Assembly (NCBI GenBank): GCA_964475205.1
Contig: CAYYVQ010000037.1
Coordinates: 1-27,172 of the forward strand
Source of the DNA: CAYSRM01 sp964475205
Lineage (GTDB): Bacteria; Verrucomicrobiota; Kiritimatiellia; UBA8416; CAYSRM01
DNA: 27,172 nt
Reading direction: 5' to 3'
Shown: piece after piece, positions 5,983 to 14,002 of the stretch
Layout: the number at the start of each line of letters is the position of its first letter
Position numbering within the stretch: position 1 is the stretch's first letter
Position numbers and translations under genes: made by a program
The notes under the pieces: model-generated
Seen by the model: only the letters and a program-made list of their open reading frames with translations
Databases searched by the model: none
Told to the model about the DNA's origin: nothing

Positions 5983-8730
5983 ATGGCAGCAAAGAAATCG
6001 AAGAAAACCAGTAAAACCAAAAAAAACAAGTACGTATATTCTTTTGGCGGAGGCAAGGCCGAAGGCAACGCTTCCATGAAAAACCTGCTTGGCGGCAAGG
6101 GGGCCAACCTTGCTGAAATGAGCAGTCTTGGAATACCTGTTCCGTCGGGATTCACCATCACCACGGACTGTTGCACGGAGTATTTCGAAAAGAACATGCA
6201 GTATCCTTCGAGCCTCAAAGCCGAGGTGGAGAAAGCTCTGAAAAGGGTTGAGCGCGAAATGAAGTTGAAGTTTGGTTCGGCCGACAATCCTTTGCTGATC
6301 TCCTGTCGTTCAGGAGCCAGGCAATCCATGCCCGGCATGATGGAAACCGTCCTCAATATAGGACTAAGCTCCAAGACTATACCCGGACTGATAAAGAAGA
6401 CCGGCAACGAAAGATTTGTCTATGACGCGTATCGCCGCCTTATAACCATGTATGCCGACGTGGTAATGGAAAAAGCCGAGGGAATCGAACCTGATGAAGG
6501 CGAAGGCATCAGGGCCCAGCTTGAAGAGATCTTGCATGACTTGAAGAAAAAGAAGAAGTACAAGAATGACACCGACCTTACTGTCGAAGACCTGAAAAAG
6601 ATTTGTGAAGACTACAAGAAGAGAGTCAAAAAAGTATTAAAGAAACCATTTCCCGATGATGCTATGGAGCAGCTCTGGGGCGGTATTGGAGCTGTTTTCA
6701 AAAGCTGGAACGGGAAAAGAGCGAACTCTTACAGGCGCATTGAAAACATACCCGATGAATGGGGCACGGCGACCAATGTTCAGGCCATGGTTTTCGGCAA
6801 CATGGGCGATTCGTCTGCCACAGGGGTTGCATTTACGCGCAATCCGGCAACCGGCGAAAACAAGTTCTATGGCGAATGGCTCGTGAACGCCCAGGGCGAG
6901 GATGTTGTTGCCGGAATCCGCACACCTCTGCCTCTCAATGAGTCAATCAAATCGGAGCAGAGCCAACATCTTGTTTCTCTGGAAAAGGCCATGCCGGAAG
7001 CCTACGAGGAGCTGGTGGCCATACGAAATAAGCTGGAGAAGCACTACAAGGACATGCAGGACCTGGAATTCACTATCCAGGAGGGCACACTTTACCTGCT
7101 GCAGACAAGAACCGGCAAACGTACGGGAACCGCGGCTCTTAACATGGCCATGGACATGCTCAAAGAAGGGCTGATAGACGAGAAGACGGTTGTTCAGAGG
7201 CTTACCCCCAACCAGCTTGACGAGCTGCTCCACCCGATTGTGGATCCAGAAGCCGAGAAAAAGGCCAAGCCCATTGCAAGCGGCCTGCCCGCAGGACCGG
7301 GCGGAGCTTACGGCAAAGTGGTGTTTACTGCTGCAGAAGCTGTTAAGCAGGAAAAAGCCGGGAACCAGGTTATCCTGGTTCGCGAAGAGACAAATCCCGA
7401 AGATGTGGAAGGCATGCGGGCCGCATTTGGAATCCTTACCGCTCGCGGCGGGATGACCAGCCATGCGGCGCTTGTAGCGCGCGGCTGGGGTAAATGTTGT
7501 ATTGTGGGCGCTGACGAAATCGAGGTCGATGCCCGAGCGAAGCAGATGAAAATCGGACGGAAAGTCTACAAGGAAGGCAGCGTTGTGACCCTCAATGGAA
7601 CCAGGGGACTGGTTTATGACGGCGAAGTGGCAATGATTGACGCCACTGAGAACCCGAGGTTCAAGAAGTTCATGAAGATCGTAGATAAATACCGCACACT
7701 TGGGGTCAGAACCAATGCGGATACAGCCGAAGATGCGGCAATGGCGCGCAGTTTCGGAGCCGAAGGCATAGGCCTGTTTCGCACCGAACATATGTTTTAT
7801 GGCAAGGGAAGCGAAAAACCGCTCTTCCTTCTGCGCAAGATGATTCTGAGTTCAACAGAAAAAGAGAGACGCAAGGCTCTAACCGAGCTTTTCAAGTATG
7901 TCAAGCGCGACATCAAGGCCACGCTGGAGGCCATGAAAGGCTGCCCGGTCACCATAAGACTGCTTGACCCGCCTCTGCACGAGTTTGTGCCGCAGAGCAA
8001 GGAAAAGCGCGTTGAAGTTGCAAAGGCCCTTGGTATTTCTGAGAAACAGGTGAAGGACCGAGGGGATGCCCTGAAAGAAACAAATCCCATGATGGGACAC
8101 CGCGGTGTGCGTATAGGCGTGAGCTATCCGGAAATCGCAGAGATGCAATTCAAGGCGATCTTCGAAGCTGCGGCAGAGCTTAAGAAGGAGCGCAAGAAAT
8201 GTTATCCGGAGATAATGATTCCTGTTACCTGCGATGTAAGCGAACTGCACAACCAGAAACAGCTTTGTGATGCAGCGCACAAGGAGGTATGCGCAGATAA
8301 GAATGTTAAGGGCATTGCATACATGTTTGGCACAATGATAGAAATTCCGAGGGCTTGCCTGCTTGCCGACGAAATGGCAGAGGTAGCGGAATTTTTCTCG
8401 TTTGGCACCAACGACCTTACGCAGATGGGCTTTGGCTTCAGCCGCGATGACGCGGGCGGTTTTCTTGGCGATTACCTTGAAAAGCAAATGATAAAAGCCG
8501 ATCCTTTCCAGACCATAGATCAAAAGGGTATAGGACAGCTTATACATATGGCCGTGGAAAAGGGACGCTCGAGCAAGAAGAAACTCAAGGTCGGAATCTG
8601 CGGGGAACAGGGCGGAGACGCGGCTTCGGTGAAGTTCTGCTATGACACGGGACTTAACTACGTCAGCTGCAGTCCATACAGGGTCCCGATAGCGAGGCTG
8701 GCGGCGGCTCAGGCTGCTTTATCCAAGTAG
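5983..8730 (+). CDS. ppdK: Pyruvate, phosphate dikinase
   Basis: Interconverts pyruvate + ATP + phosphate and PEP + AMP + pyrophosphate. The protein (915 aa from this start) has the N-terminal nucleotide-binding domain (LLGGKGANLAEM, SGARQSMPGMMETVLNIG), the phosphohistidine domain with catalytic His494 in GGMTSHAALVARG, and the C-terminal PEP/pyruvate barrel (GIGLFRTEHMF, MMGHRGVRIG, SFGTNDLTQM, GICGEQGG with its active-site Cys). The frame also has an ATG at 5965, but GGGAGAGAG at 5972-5980 is spaced for the ATG at 5983. About 20 Lys-rich residues precede the usual start, making it longer than the typical 870-880 aa. In anaerobes PPDK commonly works in pyrophosphate-linked glycolysis or gluconeogenesis. 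The apt gene follows at 55 bp. Identification is secure; flux direction is not deducible. Confidence 0.97.
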   Translation: MAAKKSKKTSKTKKNKYVYSFGGGKAEGNASMKNLLGGKGANLAEMSSLGIPVPSGFTITTDCCTEYFEKNMQYPSSLKAEVEKALKRVEREMKLKFGSADNPLLISCRSGARQSMPGMMETVLNIGLSSKTIPGLIKKTGNERFVYDAYRRLITMYADVVMEKAEGIEPDEGEGIRAQLEEILHDLKKKKKYKNDTDLTVEDLKKICEDYKKRVKKVLKKPFPDDAMEQLWGGIGAVFKSWNGKRANSYRRIENIPDEWGTATNVQAMVFGNMGDSSATGVAFTRNPATGENKFYGEWLVNAQGEDVVAGIRTPLPLNESIKSEQSQHLVSLEKAMPEAYEELVAIRNKLEKHYKDMQDLEFTIQEGTLYLLQTRTGKRTGTAALNMAMDMLKEGLIDEKTVVQRLTPNQLDELLHPIVDPEAEKKAKPIASGLPAGPGGAYGKVVFTAAEAVKQEKAGNQVILVREETNPEDVEGMRAAFGILTARGGMTSHAALVARGWGKCCIVGADEIEVDARAKQMKIGRKVYKEGSVVTLNGTRGLVYDGEVAMIDATENPRFKKFMKIVDKYRTLGVRTNADTAEDAAMARSFGAEGIGLFRTEHMFYGKGSEKPLFLLRKMILSSTEKERRKALTELFKYVKRDIKATLEAMKGCPVTIRLLDPPLHEFVPQSKEKRVEVAKALGISEKQVKDRGDALKETNPMMGHRGVRIGVSYPEIAEMQFKAIFEAAAELKKERKKCYPEIMIPVTCDVSELHNQKQLCDAAHKEVCADKNVKGIAYMFGTMIEIPRACLLADEMAEVAEFFSFGTNDLTQMGFGFSRDDAGGFLGDYLEKQMIKADPFQTIDQKGIGQLIHMAVEKGRSSKKKLKVGICGEQGGDAASVKFCYDTGLNYVSCSPYRVPIARLAAAQAALSK

Positions 8731-8785
8731 AGATCTGTGATTGCCCCCCCCCGGGCCGGCAGGGACAACAACTACTGGGAGAAAT

Positions 8786-9307
8786 ATGAATGCTGAAAAA
8801 GTGAAGGACGCTATCAGGGATATCCCCGACTTTCCAGTCGAAGGTGTTGTTTTTAAGGACATCACGCCGGTGCTTGCGGATCCAGAGCTATTCGGCGCAT
8901 CGATAGCTCTGCTTTCCGACAGGCATAAGGATAGCGGAATAAGCAAGGTTGTTGCGATTGATGCGCGGGGATTTATCTTTGCCGGAGCGATAGCGGACCG
9001 GTTGGGGATCGGCATTATTCCAGTGAGAAAAAAAGGCAAGTTGCCTCACAAGATATACGAAGAAGAGTATGAACTCGAATACGGCACGGCAACGCTTGCA
9101 CTTCACCAGGATGCTTTTGAAGAGGGCGAAAGGGTAGTGATCGTAGACGACCTTCTGGCCACGGGAGGCACAGCCGCTGCGACTGCCGGTCTTGTAGAAA
9201 GGGCCGGCGGTAATGTTGTGGAAATAGATTTTCTTGTGGAACTCACGTTCCTGAAAGGCCGCGAGAAGCTTGCGGGTTACAACGTTTTTGCGCCGATACA
9301 ATTTTGA
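8786..9307 (+). CDS. apt: Adenine phosphoribosyltransferase
   Basis: Salvages adenine with PRPP to AMP and pyrophosphate. The 173-aa product carries the type I PRPP-binding motif VVIVDDLLATGGTA (117-130), with the acidic pair Asp121-Asp122, and the APT-specific stretch ELEYGTATLALHQDA before it; N-terminal FPVEGVVFKDITP is also typical. The frame is open from a TTG at 8741, but that would add a Pro/Thr-rich leader without an SD, whereas GGGAGA at 8777-8782 serves the ATG at 8786. A nine-C run (8744-8752) lies in the gap after ppdK. It probably shares transcription with ppdK; both enzymes handle AMP and pyrophosphate, so the pairing may be functional. Confidence 0.95.
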   Translation: MNAEKVKDAIRDIPDFPVEGVVFKDITPVLADPELFGASIALLSDRHKDSGISKVVAIDARGFIFAGAIADRLGIGIIPVRKKGKLPHKIYEEEYELEYGTATLALHQDAFEEGERVVIVDDLLATGGTAAATAGLVERAGGNVVEIDFLVELTFLKGREKLAGYNVFAPIQF

Positions 9308-9357
9308 CTTGCAAAAACATTGATGTAAGAACTGGTTCGCACTAAAAGGATTTAAGC

Positions 9358-10185
9358 ATGGCAAAGAACATATTGAAGGCCCTTGGCGTTCTCATTGCGC
9401 TCTTGCTGGCAGCCCTCGTGATAATTTCGTTGACTCTTGGCAAGATAGTTGAAAAGGCTGTGAATGCTGAAGGGCCCAAAGCCCTTGGAGTTCCTGTTTC
9501 CGTGACTGAAATCAAGCTTAACCCTTTCTCGGGCGACGGAGCTGTTGAGAATCTGGTTATAGGCAATCCTGAAAAATTCAAGAGCGACTCGCTTTTCGAA
9601 CTGGCCGACTTTGATGTCGGGGTGGATGTTGCCTCGCTTTTTTCAGATACGCTGGTGATCAGGAATATCGATTTGTCCCGGCCAGTTATAACTTACGAAA
9701 TAACAATGGACGGCAGTAATATCGGGGCTCTAACCCGCAAACTGAAAAGCAGGGCAGCCGAAAAGGAACAGGGAGAAGAAAAAGAAGGGTCACAGAAAAA
9801 AGCCCCGGCCAAGAAAATTGTAATCAATAAACTTGTTCTCAGCGATGCCCGGGTAAGAGTTCTTGCGCCCGGCCTGTCTGATCCTTTGAAAGTTGAAGTG
9901 GCAAAACTCGAACTTACCGACATTGGCAAGAAGGGTGACGGTGTGCCAATAGATCAGGCGTGGCTTTCAATAATGCAGGCCATAGGAGAAGCTGTTGCCA
10001 AAAGCATTTCAGACTCGGGTGAAATCTCGGCTTTGCACCGGAATATCACCGGCCAGTTAGAACAAATGGGATCCGATCTTTCGCGCGAAATGGATAAGCT
10101 GGGCTCTTCTCTTACAAACGAGGCCGGAAAACTCAGAATAGACCCGGATAAAGCCATTGATGAAATCAATGAGCTCCTGCGGTAA
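9358..10185 (+). CDS. AsmA-like single-pass membrane protein
   Basis: A 275-aa protein with an N-terminal membrane helix (about residues 6-28), then an extracytoplasmic body beginning VNAEGPKALGVPVSVTEIKLNPFSGDGAVENLVIGNP. That arrangement, with a later LVIRNIDLSRPVITYE block, is like the start of AsmA/DUF748 proteins, whose repeated beta-groove domains are linked to lipid transfer or envelope assembly. A Lys/Glu-rich linker (about 128-152) separates a second beta block (KIVINKLVLSDARVRV) from a C-terminal stretch of likely amphipathic helices or coiled coil (about 198-270). It is far shorter than full AsmA proteins, so this may be a minimal member. The ATG has AAGGA upstream and follows apt by 50 bp. 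Family call is moderate; function is unknown. Confidence 0.6.
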   Translation: MAKNILKALGVLIALLLAALVIISLTLGKIVEKAVNAEGPKALGVPVSVTEIKLNPFSGDGAVENLVIGNPEKFKSDSLFELADFDVGVDVASLFSDTLVIRNIDLSRPVITYEITMDGSNIGALTRKLKSRAAEKEQGEEKEGSQKKAPAKKIVINKLVLSDARVRVLAPGLSDPLKVEVAKLELTDIGKKGDGVPIDQAWLSIMQAIGEAVAKSISDSGEISALHRNITGQLEQMGSDLSREMDKLGSSLTNEAGKLRIDPDKAIDEINELLR

Positions 10186-10476
10186 TTCACCGGGTTGTTT
10201 TTCTTCTGCTGGCCAACGCCCTCGCTACGAAATCATGTGAGATATCAGGACCTCCTGCTATGTGAGTGCATCGCGAGCATACACTCTTTATCTTAACCCG
10301 GAATATCGCACCGATCACGGTGCTGAAAGTGTGTCGAGGGACATAATGGCACACTACAATTTATCTTTCTATCTGCCTCGTGAGACATATCTGTCACACA
10401 CCTTGTTTTACTGCATAGTTCGTAAGTCCTGCAAGAGCAAGCATTAAGGGGGAGTAATGGCGGTTGGATTGTGTTT
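10186..10476. other. Intergenic region upstream of the hsp20 cluster, no gene seen
   Basis: A 61-codon GTG-initiated reading frame (10262-10447) exists here but lacks a ribosome binding site and recognisable composition, so I do not call it. No CIRCE-type heat-shock operator (TTAGCACTC-N9-GAGTGCTAA) was seen. Confidence 0.45.
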
Positions 10477-10491
10477 TGGCACGGTGTATGC
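10477..10491 (+). promoter_or_regulatory. Sigma-54-type promoter of the hsp20 cluster
   Basis: TGGCAC-GGTGT-ATGC has the GG-N10-GC spacing of RpoN -24/-12 elements and differs from consensus only by A for T in the -12 block. The expected start is near 10503, giving a leader of about 65 nt before the first hsp20. RpoN control of a small heat-shock gene is known for E. coli ibpB. No good sigma-32 or sigma-70 alternative was seen nearby. Confidence 0.65.
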
Positions 10492-10520
10492 GTATATTCT
10501 TGATGGAAATAAAAGAGTTG

Positions 10521-10541
10521 CCTGTGGGATGAGCCCGCAGG
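10521..10541 (+). promoter_or_regulatory. Hairpin in the hsp20 leader RNA
   Basis: CCTGTGGG (10521-10528) pairs with CCCGCAGG (10534-10541) over a 5-nt loop, with one G-U pair in RNA. It would form in the leader between the sigma-54 start and the SD at 10555-10560. It does not cover the SD, so it is not an obvious RNA thermometer. It could stabilise the leader or be a protein site. Confidence 0.5.
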
Positions 10542-10567
10542 TCAGATCATAAAAAGGAGGTTGAAAA

Positions 10568-11005
10568 ATGATTAGGTGGAGTCAGGTTAGTGATCCTTGG
10601 TCTTTGTTTGATGATATTGCCGGGATGCAGGAGGATTTCAACAGATTGATGGGGGGACGTGGCTACAGGAACAGGGCTGTTGGATATCCGCGTCTGAATG
10701 TATGGACATCGGAAGATGAAACGGTTGTTGAAGCTTTGCTTCCCGGAGTCGATCCTTCCAATGTTGATATCTCTGTTGAGGGAGACCTGGTGAAGGTCAG
10801 CGGAGTTGTCCGGAAGGAACAGCCTGCGGGCGCGGAACTCAAGAAATCTGAAATTCCGGAAGGGGAGTTCAGTCGAAGCCTGAGGCTGCCTTTCAGGGCG
10901 GAGACCAGCAAGGTCGAGGCTAAATACACAAATGGTGTGCTGAGAATCCGGGTGCCGAGGGCCGAGGAAGACAAACCAAAAAAAATTGAGATAACGGCAA
11001 GTTGA
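10568..11005 (+). CDS. Small heat-shock protein Hsp20, copy 1
   Basis: An ATP-independent holdase of 145 aa. The N-terminal arm contains the common DPWSLFDDIAGMQEDFNRLM segment. The alpha-crystallin domain spans about 42-138 (PRLNVWTSEDETVVEALLPGVDPSNVDISVEGDLVKVSG; SRSLRLPF; NGVLRIRVPR), and the C-terminal tail holds the I-x-I motif (KIEIT) used for oligomer assembly. AGGAGG lies 7 nt before the ATG. First of three adjacent hsp20 genes behind a sigma-54-type promoter. The three proteins are clearly different, not a recent tandem duplication, so they may form mixed oligomers or serve different clients. Confidence 0.95.
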   Translation: MIRWSQVSDPWSLFDDIAGMQEDFNRLMGGRGYRNRAVGYPRLNVWTSEDETVVEALLPGVDPSNVDISVEGDLVKVSGVVRKEQPAGAELKKSEIPEGEFSRSLRLPFRAETSKVEAKYTNGVLRIRVPRAEEDKPKKIEITAS

Positions 11006-11037
11006 AAACCATCAGAATGTTAAGGAGGTGAACAGTT

Positions 11038-11430
11038 ATGAGCGCACAGGAACTTGAGAAAAAAGAAAATCAGAAAGTGTCAAATGAAGCGGATTACGGG
11101 TATGTATTTGTTCCTGCAGTGGATATTTATGAAACTGAAGGCGAATACATTCTGACTGCCAGTATGCCTGGTGTGGGCAAAGACGGGGTCGATGTTTCGA
11201 TTGAGGATCATGTCCTTACCCTTGATGGCAGGGCGGCAGCAAGCGAGCCGGAAAAATGCCGGAGCATAGCCCGTGAATTCGAAGTAGGTCATTACCGGCG
11301 TAATTTCGAGCTGTCCGATGATATTGACTCGGAGAAGATCAAGGCAAACGTTAAAAACGGTTTGCTGACGGTGAGTCTTCCCAAGCGGGAGGAAAGCAAG
11401 CCGAAGAAAATCCAGGTCAATGTTGGTTAA
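11038..11430 (+). CDS. Small heat-shock protein Hsp20, copy 2
   Basis: A 130-aa Hsp20-family holdase. Its N-terminus is short and charged (SAQELEKKENQKVSNEADYG) and lacks the DPW-F arm seen in the other two copies. The alpha-crystallin domain (about 24-122) has YILTASMPGVGKDGVDVSIEDHVLTLDGRA, YRRNFELSDDID and NGLLTVSLPKREE. The tail KIQVNVG carries an I-x-V form of the oligomerisation motif. AAGGAGGTG at 11022-11030 is a near-perfect SD. It follows copy 1 by 32 bp and precedes copy 3 by 33 bp, so the three are almost certainly co-transcribed. The different arm suggests a distinct client range or a role as partner subunit (inference). Confidence 0.94.
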   Translation: MSAQELEKKENQKVSNEADYGYVFVPAVDIYETEGEYILTASMPGVGKDGVDVSIEDHVLTLDGRAAASEPEKCRSIAREFEVGHYRRNFELSDDIDSEKIKANVKNGLLTVSLPKREESKPKKIQVNVG

Positions 11431-11463
11431 GACAGGCATATTGAAGAAAGGAGGTGTGCTGTT

Positions 11464-11973
11464 ATGGCCATAAAAGACATAGTTCCAAGGTTTGGAGGTC
11501 GGAACAGGATGATGCCGGACAAGAGGCGCGAGGTCTATGGGCTGTCTTCTTTTCAACGGGAGATGAACAGGTTGTTCGATGAATTCTTCAGTGATTTCGG
11601 ACTTGTTCCATCCTGGGCGGAAACCGGTAAGTCAGCCTCGTTTGCTCCGAGGGTCAACGTTTCCGAAACGGACAAGGAAGTGAAAGTATCGGCTGAACTT
11701 CCCGGAATGGACGAAAAGGATGTTAGCGTTGAACTCGAAGGCAACTCACTGGCGATTCGAGGTGAAAGGAAGGAAGAAAACGAAGACAAGGGGAGAAATT
11801 GGCACAGGCGGGAGTATTCGTACGGCAGTTTCTACAGGGTTGTAGATATGCCGGCGATGGTTGATGCAGACAAGGCCAAAGCAAAGTTCAGGAAAGGAAT
11901 GCTTACTGTAACTATTCCCAAGCTTGAAGAAGATGGTGAACGAAGAAAAAGCATTGACATATCCAGTGAGTAG
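11464..11973 (+). CDS. Small heat-shock protein Hsp20, copy 3
   Basis: The longest of the trio at 169 aa. The N-terminal arm is basic and includes SSFQREMNRLFDEFFSDFGLVPSW, a typical bacterial class A Hsp20 segment. The alpha-crystallin domain (about 58-158) shows APRVNVSETDKEVKVSAELPGMDEKDVSVELEG, the IRGERKEENEDKGRNWHRREYSYGSFYR block and KGMLTVTIPK. The tail SIDISSE supplies the I-x-I motif. SD AAAGGAGGTG at 11447-11455. Last gene of the Hsp20 run; a strong intrinsic terminator begins 22 bp after its stop codon, closing the operon before the rhomboid gene. Confidence 0.95.
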   Translation: MAIKDIVPRFGGRNRMMPDKRREVYGLSSFQREMNRLFDEFFSDFGLVPSWAETGKSASFAPRVNVSETDKEVKVSAELPGMDEKDVSVELEGNSLAIRGERKEENEDKGRNWHRREYSYGSFYRVVDMPAMVDADKAKAKFRKGMLTVTIPKLEEDGERRKSIDISSE

Positions 11974-11994
11974 CAGTCGCGGTTTCTGAATGTA

Positions 11995-12026
11995 AAAACC
12001 CCGCGGGTTTCATCCTGCGGGGTTTT
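11995..12026 (+). terminator. Intrinsic terminator of the hsp20 operon
   Basis: AAAACCCCGC (11995-12004) pairs perfectly with GCGGGGTTTT (12017-12026), and the stem extends inward by GG/CC around a short loop. The T-run is part of the right arm. It lies 22 bp after the third hsp20 stop codon. Confidence 0.88.
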
Positions 12027-12100
12027 ATGCTTAAATCGGGTTTTATTCAATAAGGCGAATAATCCGGTCGGGCAAGACAGAGATTTGAACAGGAAATTGA

Positions 12101-12802
12101 ATGTTTCCAATAAGGGACAATATACCGGCGCGAAGGCCGCCGATTGTGACATACGCGTTGATCCTGGCGAATGTTGCTGTGTTTATATATGAACTCATGC
12201 TTCCGCCGGAAGCTCTGGCGGAGATGCTGAACAGTTACGGAGTAGTGCCGTCCAGGTTCTCGGGAGGGGGACAGTACGGCATTGCGGTAAATACAGCTGT
12301 TTTATTCACCTCGATGTTCCTGCACGGCGGTTTTCTACACCTGGTAGCCAACATGTGGGCCTTATGGTTGTTCGGTGATAACGTTGAAGACCGTTTGGGG
12401 CACTGGCGCTTTCTTGTTTTCTACCTTGTCTGCGGACTTGGCGCAATGGCTTTTCATATTGCGCTGAACATCGACAGTACGACTCCTGCGATCGGTGCGA
12501 GCGGATCGGTATCGGCCGTTATGGGCGCATATGTTTTGTTTTACCCGATGGCAAGAATGGTTGTTATGGTGCCGATTTTGTTTTATCCTTTATTTTTTGA
12601 ACTGCCTGCGGTTGTGTTTCTGCTTGTGTGGTTGTTTGCCCAGATTTCGGGAGTTACAGCCGCTGCCGGGGAGAGTGTTGGTAATGTCGCATTCTGGGCT
12701 CACATAGGCGGGCTCGTCTTCGGAATAGCCATTGGGCAATTGTTTGCAAAACACAGCAGGAGTATACCGAGAAAGTATAGACCAGGGTTTTATAGAAGGT
12801 GA
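12101..12802 (+). CDS. Rhomboid family intramembrane serine protease
   Basis: A polytopic membrane protease of 233 aa that cleaves other membrane proteins within the bilayer. The catalytic pair is visible: Ser134 in GASGSVSAVMGAY and His201 in AHIGGLVFGIAIG. Other family marks are FLHGGFLHLVANMWALWLFGDNVEDRLG (loop 1 and helix 2) and HWRFLVFYLVCG. The Pro-rich cytoplasmic start MFPIRDNIPARRPP is shared with many six-helix bacterial rhomboids. The ATG has AGGAA upstream. It lies beyond the hsp20 terminator and 6 bp before the J-domain gene, so those two are probably co-transcribed. Substrate unknown; the neighbourhood suggests membrane protein quality control (inference). Confidence 0.93.
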   Translation: MFPIRDNIPARRPPIVTYALILANVAVFIYELMLPPEALAEMLNSYGVVPSRFSGGGQYGIAVNTAVLFTSMFLHGGFLHLVANMWALWLFGDNVEDRLGHWRFLVFYLVCGLGAMAFHIALNIDSTTPAIGASGSVSAVMGAYVLFYPMARMVVMVPILFYPLFFELPAVVFLLVWLFAQISGVTAAAGESVGNVAFWAHIGGLVFGIAIGQLFAKHSRSIPRKYRPGFYRR

Positions 12803-12808
12803 TTAGAC

Positions 12809-13801
12809 ATGGGCGTTGAGTATAAAGACTATTACAAAATTCTGGGTGTTGACCGCAATGCGGATGCTTCAGAAATCAAGAAAGCATACCGGAAACTTGC
12901 GCACAAATATCATCCGGATGTAAATAAAGATCCGGAATCGGAAAATAAATTTAAAGAGGTTTCCGAAGCATACGAGGTATTGAAGGACCCTGAGAAACGG
13001 AAGAAATATGACTCTCTTGGCGCGAACTGGAAGGGCGGGCAGGAGTTTCATCCTCCGCCGGGGTGGGAGAATATTGGATTTGACTTTGGCGGCAAGACGC
13101 GAACCGGAACAGGGAGTTTCGGCGGAATGGGCGGTTTCAGCGATTTTTTCGAATCCATTTTCGGAGATCTCGGCGGCGCTGCGGGAGGCGCGCGTGGCAG
13201 AACAAGCCGTGGCGGCGGGTTCCAATGGTCCGCTCCCATGAAGGGACAGGACCAGGAGGCAACTGTAACGATTTCATTGGAAGAGGCGTATTTCGGAACG
13301 AAGAAGAACATTGCGTTGCAGGCAAGAGAAATGGATCAGTCTGGCAGGCCCAGGACAACAACCCGGCGTTATGATGTCAAGATACCGCCGGGCACTGCGC
13401 AGGGCACACGAATACGGCTGGGCGGCCAGGGCGGAGCGGGAGCACAAGGCGGAACTGCCGGTGACCTGTACTTGAATGTAATAATATCACCACACCCGCA
13501 TTTCCGGTTGAAGGACCATAATATTGAAACAGACTTGAAGATTGCGCCATGGACCGCGGCCTTGGGCGGCTCGGTCCGGGTTCGTACCATTGAAGGAAGG
13601 GCAACAGTGAAAATTCCTCCCGGCACACAGAGCGGGCAGCGTATCCGCCTCAAAGGGAAAGGCCTGCCGCAAGGAAAGAAGGGCGCCAGGGGCGACCTGT
13701 TTGCCATTGTCAGAATAGCGGTACCTGTGCGACTGACAGACAAAGAAAGGCAGTTGTTTGAGCAGCTTGCAAAAGAATCGCAGTTTGATCCTCAGAGATA
13801 A
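12809..13801 (+). CDS. Class B J-domain co-chaperone (DnaJ/CbpA-like)
   Basis: A 330-aa Hsp40 co-chaperone that delivers clients to DnaK and stimulates its ATPase. The N-terminal J domain (about 6-70) has the essential HPD at 35-37 (KYHPDVNK). A Gly/Phe-rich linker follows (about 95-135, with GSFGGMGGFSDFFESIFGDLGG). Two C-terminal beta-barrel domains come next, each with the PPGTxxGxxIRLxGxG signature (KIPPGTAQGTRIRLGGQG and KIPPGTQSGQRIRLKGKG). The four CxxCxGxG zinc repeats of class A DnaJ are absent, placing it with CbpA/class B. It follows the rhomboid gene by 6 bp. No dnaK or grpE is in the window, so this is likely a second, accessory J-protein. Confidence 0.94.
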   Translation: MGVEYKDYYKILGVDRNADASEIKKAYRKLAHKYHPDVNKDPESENKFKEVSEAYEVLKDPEKRKKYDSLGANWKGGQEFHPPPGWENIGFDFGGKTRTGTGSFGGMGGFSDFFESIFGDLGGAAGGARGRTSRGGGFQWSAPMKGQDQEATVTISLEEAYFGTKKNIALQAREMDQSGRPRTTTRRYDVKIPPGTAQGTRIRLGGQGGAGAQGGTAGDLYLNVIISPHPHFRLKDHNIETDLKIAPWTAALGGSVRVRTIEGRATVKIPPGTQSGQRIRLKGKGLPQGKKGARGDLFAIVRIAVPVRLTDKERQLFEQLAKESQFDPQR

Positions 13802-13898
13802 TTATCCGTGTTCACAAAGGCGTTGCGTTGGATCCAATTATCAAAAACGCTTTTCAACCTAAATTCGGCAGTTGCTAAGTTTGCTGTAGCTGCACCTG

Positions 13899-13923
13899 CC
13901 TGTGCGTGTCGCACGCAGACAGG
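13899..13923. repeat. Short intergenic hairpin
   Basis: CCTGT-GCGTG (13899-13908), loop TCG, CACGC (13912-13916), a 2-nt AG bulge, then ACAGG (13919-13923). Not followed by a T-run, so not a classical terminator for the J-protein gene. It may be part of a dispersed palindromic repeat family. Confidence 0.45.
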
Positions 13924-14002
13924 AGGCTTGAGGGCATTGGCTATAGTAACTATGCCGAAGACCTCAGAACGAAGCAGATGCAGTGAAATCGGCAACCCCT
14001 TG

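Noticed and set aside
6943..7791. 282-codon minus-strand frame inside ppdK
   Set aside because: Long only because of the high-GC third-position pattern of ppdK on the other strand; no family resemblance.
8741..8785. TTG-initiated N-terminal extension of apt
   Set aside because: It encodes a Pro/Thr-rich leader across a poly-C tract and has no SD; the ATG at 8786 has GGGAGA upstream and fits the family.
10348..10362. TGGCACACTACAATT as a further sigma-54 site
   Set aside because: No GC at the required 10-nt spacing, so the -12 element is missing.
10262..10447. 61-codon GTG reading frame between the AsmA-like gene and hsp20
   Set aside because: No ribosome binding site, no recognisable motif, and a composition unlike neighbouring genes; probably chance.
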